Below are positions 16,143-24,298 of a stretch of 53,578 nucleotides of DNA, one piece after another. The position numbers were made by a program, and so were the translations under genes. The stretch's first letter is position 1. Each line of letters opens with the position of its first letter. The stretch is taken from NCBI GenBank assembly GCA_012842685.1, contig DUSI01000050.1, positions 1 through 53,578 of the forward strand, read 5' to 3'. The notes beneath the pieces are model-generated. The model saw only the letters and a list, made by a program, of their open reading frames with translations. It was not told where the DNA came from and searched no databases. The stretch comes from Candidatus Fermentithermobacillaceae bacterium (GTDB lineage Bacteria > Bacillota > Sulfobacillia > Fermentithermobacillales > Fermentithermobacillaceae).

Positions 16143-18059
16143 TCAGGCATCCTTGAAAGACTCCCGCCAAGAAGGGCAGATGAAGTCCAGCGCCTCTTTG
16201 AGAGTTGAGACAAAGCCTACCTGAATGCCGCGGACTTCCTCGAGCCCAACCTCATTGGCCTTGGGGATGAGGATCATCTTCATCCCGGCCTGCTTGGCCC
16301 CGTAGATCTTCTCGTAGACGCCACCTATGGCCTTGACCTCACCCTTGAGAGAGATCTCTCCGGTCACGGCCACATCCTGCCGCACGGGGACGCCCGTTAC
16401 CGCGGAGAAAATCGCTATGGTTATCGCCAAGCCGGCTGAAGGCCCATCCACCCTCGCGCCTCCCACGATATTCACGTGGACGTCTTTGTCGGCAATGTCT
16501 ATACCCAGCTCTTTCCTCAGCGCGGCGGAGGCGTTGAAGAGGGAGTCCTTCACCATGCTGCCGGCAGTTTCATTCATCCGGATGCTGCCTTTTCCCTTCT
16601 TCGTGGCGTCGAACGCTACGGCTTCGATCTCCAGGATAGAACCCAAGAAGCTGGCCACTCCCAGCCCGAAGACTTTCCCGACCTCGGGTTTGTCGCTGGC
16701 CTTGGTCGTTATGTTGGGGGTGAGCCTTCCGGCACCTATGGCATCCTTCACGTCCCGGGCCTCTATGGGCAAAAAGCCCCTCTCGGGGAACCCGCCCTGC
16801 CTGTGTAGGGCGATGGCGAATGCGTCGGCCAGAAGCACAACGGCCTTTCGTCCTTCCACTGTATGGTCGGCTATAACCTCGGCCGCCTCTTCAGTGAGTT
16901 TCGCCTTGAGCCTCCTGGAGGCCCCCTTCACTATCTGCACGATGTGCTGCGGGGTCAGGGGATCGAAGAAGATCTCCGCCGTCCTCGACCTAAGGGCGGG
17001 GCTAATCTCCTCGGGATCCCTCGTGGTCGCTCCCACCAGGATGAAGTCCGCGGGCGCGCCTTTTTCGAAGAGGCGCCTCACGTACTCGGGCACGCGGCTG
17101 TCACTGGGATCGTAATACGAAGAGTCGAAGTAGACCCTCTTGTCCTCCAGGACTTTCAGGAGCTTGTTCTGAAGGATCGGGTCCATCTCGCCTATTTCGT
17201 CTATGAAAAGGATGCCTCCCGTGGCCTCGGTTACGAGGCCGAGCTTGGGCTCGGGCACGCCGAGATCGGCGAAGTCACGCCTCGCGCCCTGGTATATGGG
17301 GTCGTGGACCGAACCCAGCAGAGGGTTGGTTATCTCCCTGGGATCCCAGCGCAGCGTCGCGCCGTCTGCCTCAACGAAAGGCGCGTCCTTGGCGAAGGGA
17401 GAGAAGCTCAGCTTGCGCGCCTCTTCCAAGACGAGGCGCGCCGCAGAAGTCTTCCCCACGCCCGGAGGACCGTACAGGATGACGTGCTGCGGGTACGGAG
17501 TCGCGAGTTTTGATAGGAGGGCGCGGATGGCCCTGTCCTGGCCCACGATATCCGAGAGCTTTCGGGGCCTCAGGTAATACAGGGCCGACCTGGCGATGGA
17601 CCTCCTTTCGAGCTTGAGGAGGCGGCTAAGTTTCTTGCGGGTCTCCTCGGTCTCTGGGTCTCCGTCCTCCATGAGCACCTCGCGGCGGATATCCTGGATG
17701 TACTCCTCGTGCCTCTCCTGCATCCGCCGGGAGACCCGTTCCTCGATGTCTTGCTCGATCGCTTGCCTTGCCATGCGCTCGGCTATTTCCTCCCGGCATT
17801 CCTCCAAGATCGCCGGGATGGCCTCGAGCTTGTCTGGCGGCTGGATGGTGGGGTCTTCAAAGACGATCTTCTGGAGCGCCGCCACCTGCTGGGCGAGGTC
17901 CTTCGAACGCATGCCGCTCAAGGCATCCAGGCGTCCCGCCTTGAGCACGAGCTTCTCAGGGCCGTATATTGAAGCTAGGAAGCTGAACATGGCCCCTACC
18001 TGTCTCCCGAGGAATTCCTCCATGTCCCGCTTCCCGGCAGTATTCTTCATCTGGCTCAA
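16143..18059 (-). CDS. lonB: ATP-dependent protease LonB
   Basis: This Lon-family protease has 638 residues. A coiled, charged N-terminal part (about 1-160) is followed by an AAA+ domain with Walker A GPPGVGKT (197-204) and Walker B ILFIDEIGE (283-291), and a C-terminal S16 protease domain with catalytic Ser541 (DGPSAG) and Lys584 (YEKIYGAK). It lacks the large substrate-binding N domain of LonA, matching the LonB type that is forespore-expressed in Bacillus. It lies 8 bp after rplI and 23 bp before dnaB. Sporulation control is known for the family but not visible here. Confidence 0.93.
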   Translation of the reverse strand: MSQMKNTAGKRDMEEFLGRQVGAMFSFLASIYGPEKLVLKAGRLDALSGMRSKDLAQQVAALQKIVFEDPTIQPPDKLEAIPAILEECREEIAERMARQAIEQDIEERVSRRMQERHEEYIQDIRREVLMEDGDPETEETRKKLSRLLKLERRSIARSALYYLRPRKLSDIVGQDRAIRALLSKLATPYPQHVILYGPPGVGKTSAARLVLEEARKLSFSPFAKDAPFVEADGATLRWDPREITNPLLGSVHDPIYQGARRDFADLGVPEPKLGLVTEATGGILFIDEIGEMDPILQNKLLKVLEDKRVYFDSSYYDPSDSRVPEYVRRLFEKGAPADFILVGATTRDPEEISPALRSRTAEIFFDPLTPQHIVQIVKGASRRLKAKLTEEAAEVIADHTVEGRKAVVLLADAFAIALHRQGGFPERGFLPIEARDVKDAIGAGRLTPNITTKASDKPEVGKVFGLGVASFLGSILEIEAVAFDATKKGKGSIRMNETAGSMVKDSLFNASAALRKELGIDIADKDVHVNIVGGARVDGPSAGLAITIAIFSAVTGVPVRQDVAVTGEISLKGEVKAIGGVYEKIYGAKQAGMKMILIPKANEVGLEEVRGIQVGFVSTLKEALDFICPSWRESFKDA

Positions 18060-18066
18060 ATCAGCT

Positions 18067-18513
18067 TTATTCCTCCGCTCTTATCTCGACGTTCACGGCT
18101 ACCCTTACCTTAGGGTGGAGCTGGATCTCCACTTTGTGGGCGCCGAGTTCCTTAAGGTTTTCGTCCAAAAGGATTTTCCGCTTATCAACTTCCACTTTAT
18201 AGCTCTTCCGGATCTTTTCGGCGATCTCTTGAGGGGTCACCGAGCCGAAGATCCGCCCCTTGCCCGCCTTGGCGGTGAAGACCAGAGTCTTGCCCTCCAA
18301 GAGCTGGGCGTTTCTGGTCGCCTCGGCAAGTATCCTTCCTTCTTTGTCTTTCTTGGCCGCCTGCAGAGACTCGAACTCCTTGAGGGTTCCCTTCGTGACG
18401 GGCGCCGCAAGATCCCTGGGGAACAGGTAATTCCGGGCGTAACCGTCCTTGACCGTCACCTTGTCTCCCTTTTTGCCCAGGCCGGGCACGTCTTGCTTGA
18501 GAATGACCTCCAC
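18067..18513 (-). CDS. rplI: 50S ribosomal protein L9
   Basis: The 148 residues have the L9 N-terminal domain MEVILKQDVPGLGKKGDKVTVKDGYARNYL, a long connecting helix (EFESLQAAKKDKEGRILAEATRNAQ) and the C-terminal domain with GRIFGSVTPQEIAEKI. The family binds 23S rRNA near the L1 stalk and affects frame maintenance. It is followed 8 bp later by lonB, and the DUF2232 gene ends 48 bp upstream of it. Confidence 0.98.
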   Translation of the reverse strand: MEVILKQDVPGLGKKGDKVTVKDGYARNYLFPRDLAAPVTKGTLKEFESLQAAKKDKEGRILAEATRNAQLLEGKTLVFTAKAGKGRIFGSVTPQEIAEKIRKSYKVEVDKRKILLDENLKELGAHKVEIQLHPKVRVAVNVEIRAEE

Positions 18514-18561
18514 GGCGGACCTCCTCTCCCAAGGTAGATGACCCTATTTGTGTTCTTGGGC

Positions 18562-19533
18562 CTACAAACCCGCGATCTCAGGATATCTCACTTTCCGAAG
18601 GTCGAAGAGTACGTCTATCATACCAAAAATCTGAGCCAGCCAAAGGAAAAGGGGGTTCGTGTAAGCCATGGAAACGGCCAGTGCCGTGAATACGCCTGCC
18701 ATACCCGCCGTAAACCCGGCCCGCATCAAGAAAAAGCACAGGACTGAAGCCGCGTCCAAAAGCAGGATCATCCCCGCCGCTAGGAACACGTTCTGGGCCA
18801 TGACCGCTAAGAACGGCAGTTTGTCGGCATATGCGGGCTGGAGATAGAGCCCCATATAGGCCAGTATCCAAAGGTGCCCGGTTATGACCGGCATAATCCA
18901 CCTGGAGAACGGCCTGAGGGGACCGGCAGAATAGCCGAACCTGGGTAGGATCCTCCGGGCTACCTCGTAGTTGAGCCAGGCAAGAAAGAGAGCGGACACG
19001 AAGAAGCTCCCCGGGGCAACCTTCATGACGAAATCCGGCGTCATCGCCTTAATGGCCTCTTCCAACATGGGGTTTTCGCCCAGGATCTTTGCGCTCATCT
19101 CATATGCGCCTGTGAAAGCCTTGATGGACTCTTCCACGAGATCTCTTAGGGTGAGTCCGGTCGCGATATAAGTCGCCAAGAGGTCAGCGGCCATGCCCAC
19201 AATCGAGGCCCCCATCATGAGGCCTATGGTGCGTTCCGCCGGGAAGTTTCGCCTCACGCTGTAGCCCAGGGCAAGCCCCATGGTGCCGAAAACCACCCAA
19301 AACGCAACCGCGTAAACCGGGTTCAGGATCGGGAGGAGCACCAGAAGGGTCACTATGGAAGACAAGACCCCCCACCTGGGACCGTGCCTTATGACTGCGA
19401 ACGCGATAGGCAAGGGAGAAACCAATGTGGCAAACGTCCCCAGGACCGGTATGTAGAAAGTGACGAGTATGAAAAGCGCCCCCAGGGCCGCTAGGAGAGC
19501 GCTCTCCACCAAAGGCCTCGCAGGACTGGTCAT
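18562..19533 (-). CDS. DUF2232 (YybS-type) multipass membrane protein
   Basis: This is an integral membrane protein of about 323 residues with roughly eight hydrophobic segments. It opens with SALLAALGALFILVTFYIPVLG and contains LPIAFAVIRHGPRWGVLSSIVTLLVLLPI, which matches the DUF2232/YybS family found between rpsR and rplI in many Bacillota. The fold resembles ECF transporter S-components, but the function is not established. I start at the ATG of MTSPARPLV, with GAGGTG 9 bases upstream; a TTG ten codons earlier is less likely. Conserved gene order is the best functional hint. Confidence 0.85.
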   Translation of the reverse strand: MTSPARPLVESALLAALGALFILVTFYIPVLGTFATLVSPLPIAFAVIRHGPRWGVLSSIVTLLVLLPILNPVYAVAFWVVFGTMGLALGYSVRRNFPAERTIGLMMGASIVGMAADLLATYIATGLTLRDLVEESIKAFTGAYEMSAKILGENPMLEEAIKAMTPDFVMKVAPGSFFVSALFLAWLNYEVARRILPRFGYSAGPLRPFSRWIMPVITGHLWILAYMGLYLQPAYADKLPFLAVMAQNVFLAAGMILLLDAASVLCFFLMRAGFTAGMAGVFTALAVSMAYTNPLFLWLAQIFGMIDVLFDLRKVRYPEIAGL

Positions 19534-19577
19534 AGGCGACACCTCACTTCCTGCACTACCCAAGCCTTTCGTGGCGA

Positions 19578-19606
19578 AAGCGGGGCGCCGGAGAGGTGCC
19601 CCGCTT
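19578..19606. terminator. Strong hairpin between rpsR and the DUF2232 gene
   Basis: AAGCGGGGC and GCCCCGCTT form a 9 bp stem around an 11-base loop. On the minus strand only a short TT follows the stem, so this may attenuate rather than fully end transcription of the rpsF-ssb-rpsR operon. Confidence 0.45.
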
Positions 19607-19645
19607 ACAAGCCAGCCTTAACCTTCTCAGCTTTCCGGTTTCCTA

Positions 19646-19876
19646 TTACTCTATGGTGAACGGCATGAGGGCCATGATCCTCGCCCTCTTGATGGCGTTT
19701 GTCAGAAGACGCTGGTGTCGAGCGCAGTTCCCGGTGATCCTCCTGGGCAGGATCTTGCCCCGCTCCGTGATGTACCTGCGCAGGCGGGGTACGTCTTTGT
19801 AATCGATATCCGCAAGACCGTCAACGCAGAACGCGCAGACGCGCTTCTTTGCCTTTCGGCCACCTTCTCGCCTCAA
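19646..19876 (-). CDS. rpsR: 30S ribosomal protein S18
   Basis: The 76-residue protein is basic at the N-terminus with CAFC, then [48 protein letters not shown], the full S18 signature. The Cys pair plus the later Cys (GNC) and His resemble the zinc-binding form of this protein. S18 pairs with S6 on the 30S platform, and S6 is encoded two genes upstream. The operon order rpsF-ssb-rpsR is the classical one. Confidence 0.97.
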   Translation of the reverse strand: MRREGGRKAKKRVCAFCVDGLADIDYKDVPRLRRYITERGKILPRRITGNCARHQRLLTNAIKRARIMALMPFTIE

Positions 19877-19917
19877 CGAAAAGACCTCCTTCGATAAGTC
19901 AGAGCCGCGTATATTCC

Positions 19918-20304
19918 CTACTCTTCGGGTTCAACTTCTTCGTCTAGGTCTACATCTATGAATGTGTCGTCGACGTCCTCTTTCTTAGGCCTCGGCGAGA
20001 GGAACTGGATGTTGTCTGCCACCACCTCGAAGGCTTTCCTCCTCTGGCCTTCTTTGGTCTCGTAGGTGCGGGTCTGTATCCGGCCCTCTACCGCCACGAG
20101 CCTCCCCTTGTCGAGGTACTTGCACGCGAGTTCGGCAAGCTTTCCGAACAAGACGACGTCGATGAAATCGGTTTCTCTCTGTCCCGCTTGAGTAGGCCTC
20201 CTGTCCACAGCCAGAGTCACGGTGGTCACGGAAATGCTGTTTGGTGTTATCCTCAGCTCCGGCTGCCTCGTGAGCCTACCTATCAGTACAACCCGGTTGA
20301 GCAC
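19918..20304 (-). CDS. ssb: Single-stranded DNA-binding protein
   Basis: The 128 residues form an OB fold beginning [18 protein letters not shown], with [21 protein letters not shown] and the [17 protein letters not shown] strand. The acidic tail ends in [10 protein letters not shown]. The canonical tip DDDIPF is replaced by an all-acidic end without the terminal Pro-Phe, which is unusual because that tip docks repair proteins. It may be a second, ribosomal-operon SSB in a genome with another copy, but that copy would be outside the window. It lies 21 bp after rpsF. Confidence 0.93.
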   Translation of the reverse strand: MLNRVVLIGRLTRQPELRITPNSISVTTVTLAVDRRPTQAGQRETDFIDVVLFGKLAELACKYLDKGRLVAVEGRIQTRTYETKEGQRRKAFEVVADNIQFLSPRPKKEDVDDTFIDVDLDEEVEPEE

Positions 20305-20325
20305 TCTCTTCCCTCCGTAGGGCGC

Positions 20326-20781
20326 TTACTTCGTTTCTCCCTGTCCTTTCTGGGTTTCTTGTTCAGGAGACGCCTGTCCCGATCCTTCCTGAGGTTCCTT
20401 CACTACAACGACCGCCTGTGCTTCCTGGGCTTCTACCTTGGGCTCCTGAGCGCGCTTGGAGACCTTGGGAGCACGCTGTTTGCGCTTTACGTTGTCTAGC
20501 CTCACGATCATGTGGCGCACTACGTCCTGGTCGATCTTCATAAGGCGGTCGAGCTCGGAAGCGACTTCGCTCCCGCCCTCAAATACCATGAGCAGGTAAA
20601 GCCCTTCCCTCATGTGGTTGATCTCGTAGGCAAGCCGGCGCTTGCCCCACTTGTCGGCGGAAATCACAGTGCCGTTTCCCTGGGTTACTACGTCTTTGTA
20701 CCTGGAGATGATAGAGGCGACTTTTTCTTCGTCGTGCTCGGGGCTAACTATGAAAAGCACTTCGTACTTGCGCATTGCCAT
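20326..20781 (-). CDS. rpsF: 30S ribosomal protein S6 with a long C-terminal extension
   Basis: The S6 fold spans about residues 1-95 (MRKYEVLFIVSPEHDEEKV, then WGKRRLAYEINHMREGLYLLMVFE and DQDVVRHMIVRLD). It is followed by roughly 55 residues rich in Gln, Glu, Ala and Lys (AQEPKVEAQEAQAVVV). Bacterial S6 usually stops near 95-100. GGAGGAGGAT sits directly before the ATG; an in-frame ATG two codons later is an equal candidate. Upstream in-frame codons back to 20904 are non-coding in character. It leads the rpsF-ssb-rpsR operon. Confidence 0.95.
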   Translation of the reverse strand: MAMRKYEVLFIVSPEHDEEKVASIISRYKDVVTQGNGTVISADKWGKRRLAYEINHMREGLYLLMVFEGGSEVASELDRLMKIDQDVVRHMIVRLDNVKRKQRAPKVSKRAQEPKVEAQEAQAVVVVKEPQEGSGQASPEQETQKGQGETK

Positions 20782-20919
20782 ATCCTCCTCCCTTGGACTT
20801 ATGGCCCCGTCTACGGTAGGGGCGGGAGTAAGGGGACATCCCCCTTCGCTCAACCGGCGCCAGCCAATTATAGTCCAAAGCTCCTTCCCATCACAAGTCG
20901 GCAAAGATACAGTTTTCCA

Positions 20920-21150
20920 TTAGATGGCATCCGGCTCCCGGGGAGCGATATATGTCCGCTTCTTTACCCTTCTATTGAACTTCACCCTGTCGAGGAGCAC
21001 CACGCGGCCGCACTCATTGCATTTGAGCCTCACGTCGGCACCGGCCATGAGGACGGTCCAAAGGCTCCCGCCACAAGCGTGGGGCTTTTTCATCTGGACT
21101 ATGTCGCCCTCCCTAAGCGGCGGATCCAGGATAAGCAAGGGTAAGCCCAC
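20920..21150 (-). CDS. DUF951 family protein
   Basis: This 76-residue protein has the DUF951 pattern: REGDIVQMKKPHACGGSLWTV, then DVRLKCNECGRVVLLDRVKFNRRVKK. The CGG plus CNEC cysteines look like a small zinc ribbon combined with an SH3-like barrel. The true start may be a few codons inside (near LREGDIVQ). The family is common near rpsF and CvpA-like genes in Bacillota, and its role is unknown. It begins 6 bp after the CvpA-like gene and is 138 bp upstream of rpsF. Confidence 0.85.
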   Translation of the reverse strand: MGLPLLILDPPLREGDIVQMKKPHACGGSLWTVLMAGADVRLKCNECGRVVLLDRVKFNRRVKKRTYIAPREPDAI

Positions 21151-21156
21151 CCCCGG

Positions 21157-21840
21157 CTATAGTTTGACTCTGGCTATTATGGCAGGCCATATAGTCTGGT
21201 AGACCGAAAGCAGGACGGCAACGAGGTACGACCCTGCCGCCGCCTCGCGGGCCCGGCCCAAGAAGCCTGCCGTCAGGAAAGGATACAGGACCCCGGCCAG
21301 GAGGGAAAGCCAGACCAAGGAGAGGGCCGTTTCAACGATGCCTCCCCACAGGCGGACCAGGAAAGAGTCGGGGGTCGTGAACCCGAGGCTTTTCACGATG
21401 CCTTCCGCCACTATCCGCAGTATGGAAAAAAGGACGAAAAAGGCGACGCTCGAGAGGAGGAGCCGCGCGAGGGCAAGGCTCAACATCTCGGACCAGGTGG
21501 GCTCGGGGCTCGCGAGTGCGCCTACGGCGAGCAGGTTCTGCTTGACGGCCCCCTGAAGGAGTCTCCCCCAAGAGGCTCCGCCGATGGAGGAAAAGGCCTC
21601 GTCGAAGGTCCCCGGATCATACGGCACAAGAAGGGGCGGCACGGCATCGAACGCTCTTCTCCACCAGGTCGCCGTCTTTTGTAAGAGGTCCCACCGGGTA
21701 TTCAGGAAGTCCACCGCCGGCCCCGCCAGCGCATACGCGCCGAGGAAAGCCGCTGCCACACCCACGAGGTTGAACACGGAGCGCCACACGCCTATCCGGA
21801 ACCCGCGTATGAAGGAAAGGAGCAAGAGCACCCCGATCAC
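21157..21840 (-). CDS. CvpA family membrane protein
   Basis: The roughly 227-residue protein opens with a hydrophobic helix and the family pattern IGVLLLLSFIRGFRIGVWRSVFNLVGVAAAFLGAY. A soluble loop (about 45-105) follows, then three more membrane helices. CvpA-like proteins are linked in some bacteria to colicin V production and envelope homeostasis; no molecular role is settled. The start is a GTG; the in-frame residues just upstream (NYVDL) look like the usual N-terminus, and AAGGGGG lies about 24 bases before the GTG, so a rarer start codon may be used. It sits 23 bp after a small membrane gene. Confidence 0.75.
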   Translation of the reverse strand: MIGVLLLLSFIRGFRIGVWRSVFNLVGVAAAFLGAYALAGPAVDFLNTRWDLLQKTATWWRRAFDAVPPLLVPYDPGTFDEAFSSIGGASWGRLLQGAVKQNLLAVGALASPEPTWSEMLSLALARLLLSSVAFFVLFSILRIVAEGIVKSLGFTTPDSFLVRLWGGIVETALSLVWLSLLAGVLYPFLTAGFLGRAREAAAGSYLVAVLLSVYQTIWPAIIARVKL

Positions 21841-21863
21841 CAGGTCTACGTAGTTCGTGGAGA

Positions 21864-22214
21864 TTACCCCCTTCGCGATGAATGATTGCCCGGAGAATAG
21901 GCCTTGTCGAGGACCGCGAGTACGACAGCCGGAACAGCGGGCGAAGCGTGCCTGCCGGTGTACGCGAACAGGGCTCCGTCAAGGAGCGACGATAGGTACC
22001 CGAACCCTGCGTAGAGCGTTAGGCCCAGGAGGATATCTTCTAGAAAAAGGGGCCTCACCGCGCCGCTCCTGAGCCTACCTATGTTATCGATGGCGAAGAC
22101 CAAAACGAAAACCGCGGCAAACCACAGCCCAGGAGGAAGCTTGCGGGTAGCTCCTTCCGCGATGAACGCGACTGCCAGTAGAAGAAGCGTGCGTCCGGCT
22201 CCCCTCCGCCACAT
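21864..22214 (-). CDS. Small membrane protein, unknown
   Basis: This 116-residue protein has three likely membrane segments (RTLLLLAVAFIAEG, LWFAAVFVLVFAIDNIG and EDILLGLTLYAGFGYLSSLLDGAL) and a short polar tail. I do not recognise a family. I start at the ATG of MWRRGAGR, with GAGGG 7 bases before it; this puts it 22 bp after the beta-propeller gene. An earlier start would overlap that gene's coding region. The close packing with the propeller and CvpA-like genes suggests a membrane partner in the same complex, which is inference. Confidence 0.7.
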   Translation of the reverse strand: MWRRGAGRTLLLLAVAFIAEGATRKLPPGLWFAAVFVLVFAIDNIGRLRSGAVRPLFLEDILLGLTLYAGFGYLSSLLDGALFAYTGRHASPAVPAVVLAVLDKAYSPGNHSSRRG

Positions 22215-22236
22215 CCAACGTCCCTCTGTCTCTAGC

Positions 22237-23373
22237 CTAGGGGAGATCCGCCAGGGCCTCATCGAGGCTGAGAAGGTAGGCCCCACCGCCCCTCGAAAAG
22301 AGCACCAGGTTACCTTCCACAGCCAGAGGCAGATCGAGGATCTTGAACGAATACTCCCTGCGGCCGTCTCTCAAGGAAAACCCTACCACATGGGTCTTGC
22401 AGAGAGCAACAAGACGGTCCCCTGAGGGTACCAGCCTGTGGGCGGGGGATGGGAGTCTCCCGCTCCAGAGTTCCTCCCCGTCTTCTGAAAACGCCGTAAC
22501 AAAGGGATTCTTCTCAGCGCCGTGGGATACGGCCGCTCTGCCGTCTGTCCACGCCGCGGCCCACACGGGGCCCGCTACCCTGAAAGAGCGCACCACCCGG
22601 CCCGAAGCCGCCATCCCCGCGCCTTCCGAAGTGGCGTAGAACACTTTTCCGCCGGGAAGTGGTATAACGCACCTGAAATGACCTTGTCCTACGCTCATGG
22701 ACCAAAGGACCTCCCCGGTTTCGATGTCGGCGCAGACGAGGAAAGACTCTCCCCCCGCGGCTATGTCCCGTACGCCCACGAAGATGAGACTTCCATAGAC
22801 TGCCCCTTCCGCGGGAAGCCCTGGGACCCTCACCGGTGGGGACGAGCCCCCCGTGTCAAGAATGGCCCTCAGTACCCATGGCCGGCCGAAGCCGCTCCCT
22901 TCCGGCCTGAGCGCGAGGATACCCTTCAGTCCCCCGCAAGGCATGAGCCTCTCTCCAGGGAGTCTCTCCACGGAAAATAGGAGCCTGCCGTCGGGACCGT
23001 ATCCCATGATGAGGTCCCCGGCGGCTACGTAGACCTTCTCATCTGAGACCACTGCATCATCAGCGCCGTCCGGCAGACCCACGACCTTTCCAGAAGGGCC
23101 ATAGAAAGCGAGATCGCTTCCGTACCCCACGGCATAGACGCCGTCAGCGTGCCGGAGGACCGGTGTCTCCCAGACAGTCGTCCCGCCGGGCAGCCTGCGG
23201 CCTCCCATAAGTCCCAGATAGGCCTCGCCTGCGGCAAACAAGGAGGCCACGACCCCGATGAGGATGAGGAGCCGCGATCTCCCGGCCATCCTCTTCGGCG
23301 GGTCCGGTCGCCGGGCCGAAACGACAGGCCCGGGCCTTGGTTTTCTGCGAGTCCAAGGCAAAAGCACGCTCAC
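22237..23373 (-). CDS. Membrane-anchored PQQ-like beta-propeller protein
   Basis: This 378-residue protein has a basic N-terminus, one membrane anchor (about 34-52, LLILIGVVASLFAAGEAYL), then repeated beta-blades of the PQQ/quinoprotein type. Typical blade signatures are CADIETGEVLWSMSVGQ, TAFSEDGEELWSGRLPS and VVGFSLRDGRREYSFKI. The blade docking Trp and Gly are present in about seven repeats, but no catalytic residues are evident, so a structural or sensing propeller outside the membrane is more likely than a quinoprotein dehydrogenase. It follows the TPR gene by 30 bp. Confidence 0.8.
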   Translation of the reverse strand: MSVLLPWTRRKPRPGPVVSARRPDPPKRMAGRSRLLILIGVVASLFAAGEAYLGLMGGRRLPGGTTVWETPVLRHADGVYAVGYGSDLAFYGPSGKVVGLPDGADDAVVSDEKVYVAAGDLIMGYGPDGRLLFSVERLPGERLMPCGGLKGILALRPEGSGFGRPWVLRAILDTGGSSPPVRVPGLPAEGAVYGSLIFVGVRDIAAGGESFLVCADIETGEVLWSMSVGQGHFRCVIPLPGGKVFYATSEGAGMAASGRVVRSFRVAGPVWAAAWTDGRAAVSHGAEKNPFVTAFSEDGEELWSGRLPSPAHRLVPSGDRLVALCKTHVVGFSLRDGRREYSFKILDLPLAVEGNLVLFSRGGGAYLLSLDEALADLP

Positions 23374-23403
23374 GGACCGCTCTTACCTTTCCATATCCCA
23401 GAC

Positions 23404-23883
23404 TCAAAGGCTGACGATAATGATGAGAAGCAGCACGAGGACCGTGATGGCGGCAGCCTTCCCCCACTGGATGGCCCTCTTCGTTATCACGTACCCTTCG
23501 TAAGAGGAAAGCACCTTTTCCGAGTGTCCAAGATCTTGGTACAGAAGCGCGAGGTTAAACCTGGGCTCGGTGGCCCAAGCGTCTTCTCTGAGGGCTCTCA
23601 TGTAGTACTGCCTCGCCGAATCCAGATCCCTTTGCAAGTACGCGAGGTTGCCGAGGTTGTTGAGGGGTTTCGGATCTCTGGGCGAGAGCGAATGTGCCCG
23701 GAGGAACAGCTCCCTCGCTCTCTCAAGATGCCCCATGCGGCCTTCGCACACGCCCAAGTAATTCAGGTAACGGCTCCTCGGGCGGGCATCCTTGCTCATC
23801 CGGTCCCGAAGCAGCCTTGAAGCTTCCGCCAGCTTTCCCTGCCTGATGAGTTTTCTGACCGACCACTCAAAACCACAGAGCAC
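23404..23883 (-). CDS. TPR-repeat protein with C-terminal membrane anchor
   Basis: The 159 residues form about three tetratricopeptide repeats (YLNYLGVCEGRMGHLERARELFLRAHSLSP; PLNNLGNLAYLQRDLDSARQYYMRAL; RFNLALLYQDLGHSEKVLSSYE). They end in a tail-anchor helix (AAAITVLVLLLIIIVSL), so the TPR part faces the cytoplasm. It is the first gene of the run TPR, propeller, small membrane protein, CvpA-like and DUF951. The repeats suggest a scaffold for binding a partner, and no enzyme is predicted. Confidence 0.82.
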   Translation of the reverse strand: MLCGFEWSVRKLIRQGKLAEASRLLRDRMSKDARPRSRYLNYLGVCEGRMGHLERARELFLRAHSLSPRDPKPLNNLGNLAYLQRDLDSARQYYMRALREDAWATEPRFNLALLYQDLGHSEKVLSSYEGYVITKRAIQWGKAAAITVLVLLLIIIVSL

Positions 23884-24043
23884 CCTGCCGGCACCTCCAC
23901 GCTTGTAACTGGATAATTCTAGAAGGCCACGGCGGTATCCTCCCGTTTGCTACATCGCACCTGAATACCCCGGATCCCCAGGAGAGACATTACTCCATGA
24001 CCGGCTTAAAGCATGCGCCGGGATGGGGAAAGGAGGTAGGCAG

Positions 24044-24298
24044 ATGACTAAGGTGGCCATCGAGAGCGGCCTCAGGCCGTTCCAAGAGGCTCTCAAGAAC
24101 GCCGGGTTCGTCGTGGTGGAGGTAAAGCAGCCAGAAGACCTGAAGAGGGAACGACCCCATGCAGTCGTCGTGTCGGGGATGGACAGCAACTTCTTGGGTA
24201 TGAGCGGCTTCAGCGATACTCCCGTCGTCACGGCTTCCGGACGTACGCCTGAAGAAGTTGTGAAAGACGTACGTCGGTCGCTGGGGCCGAGAGAATAG
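24044..24298 (+). CDS. UPF0180 (YkuS-like) family protein
   Basis: This 84-residue protein matches the family pattern: N-terminal VAIESGLRPFQEALKNAGFVVVEV, the VVVSGMDSNFLGM core and VVTASGRTPEEVVKDV. The function is unknown. The start ATG has a perfect GGAGG 7 bases ahead; an in-frame ATG seven codons upstream lies before that site. The gene converges with yyaC, and its last 71 bases overlap the 3' end of yyaC on the opposite strand. It is one of few plus-strand genes in this arm. Confidence 0.85.
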   Translation: MTKVAIESGLRPFQEALKNAGFVVVEVKQPEDLKRERPHAVVVSGMDSNFLGMSGFSDTPVVTASGRTPEEVVKDVRRSLGPRE

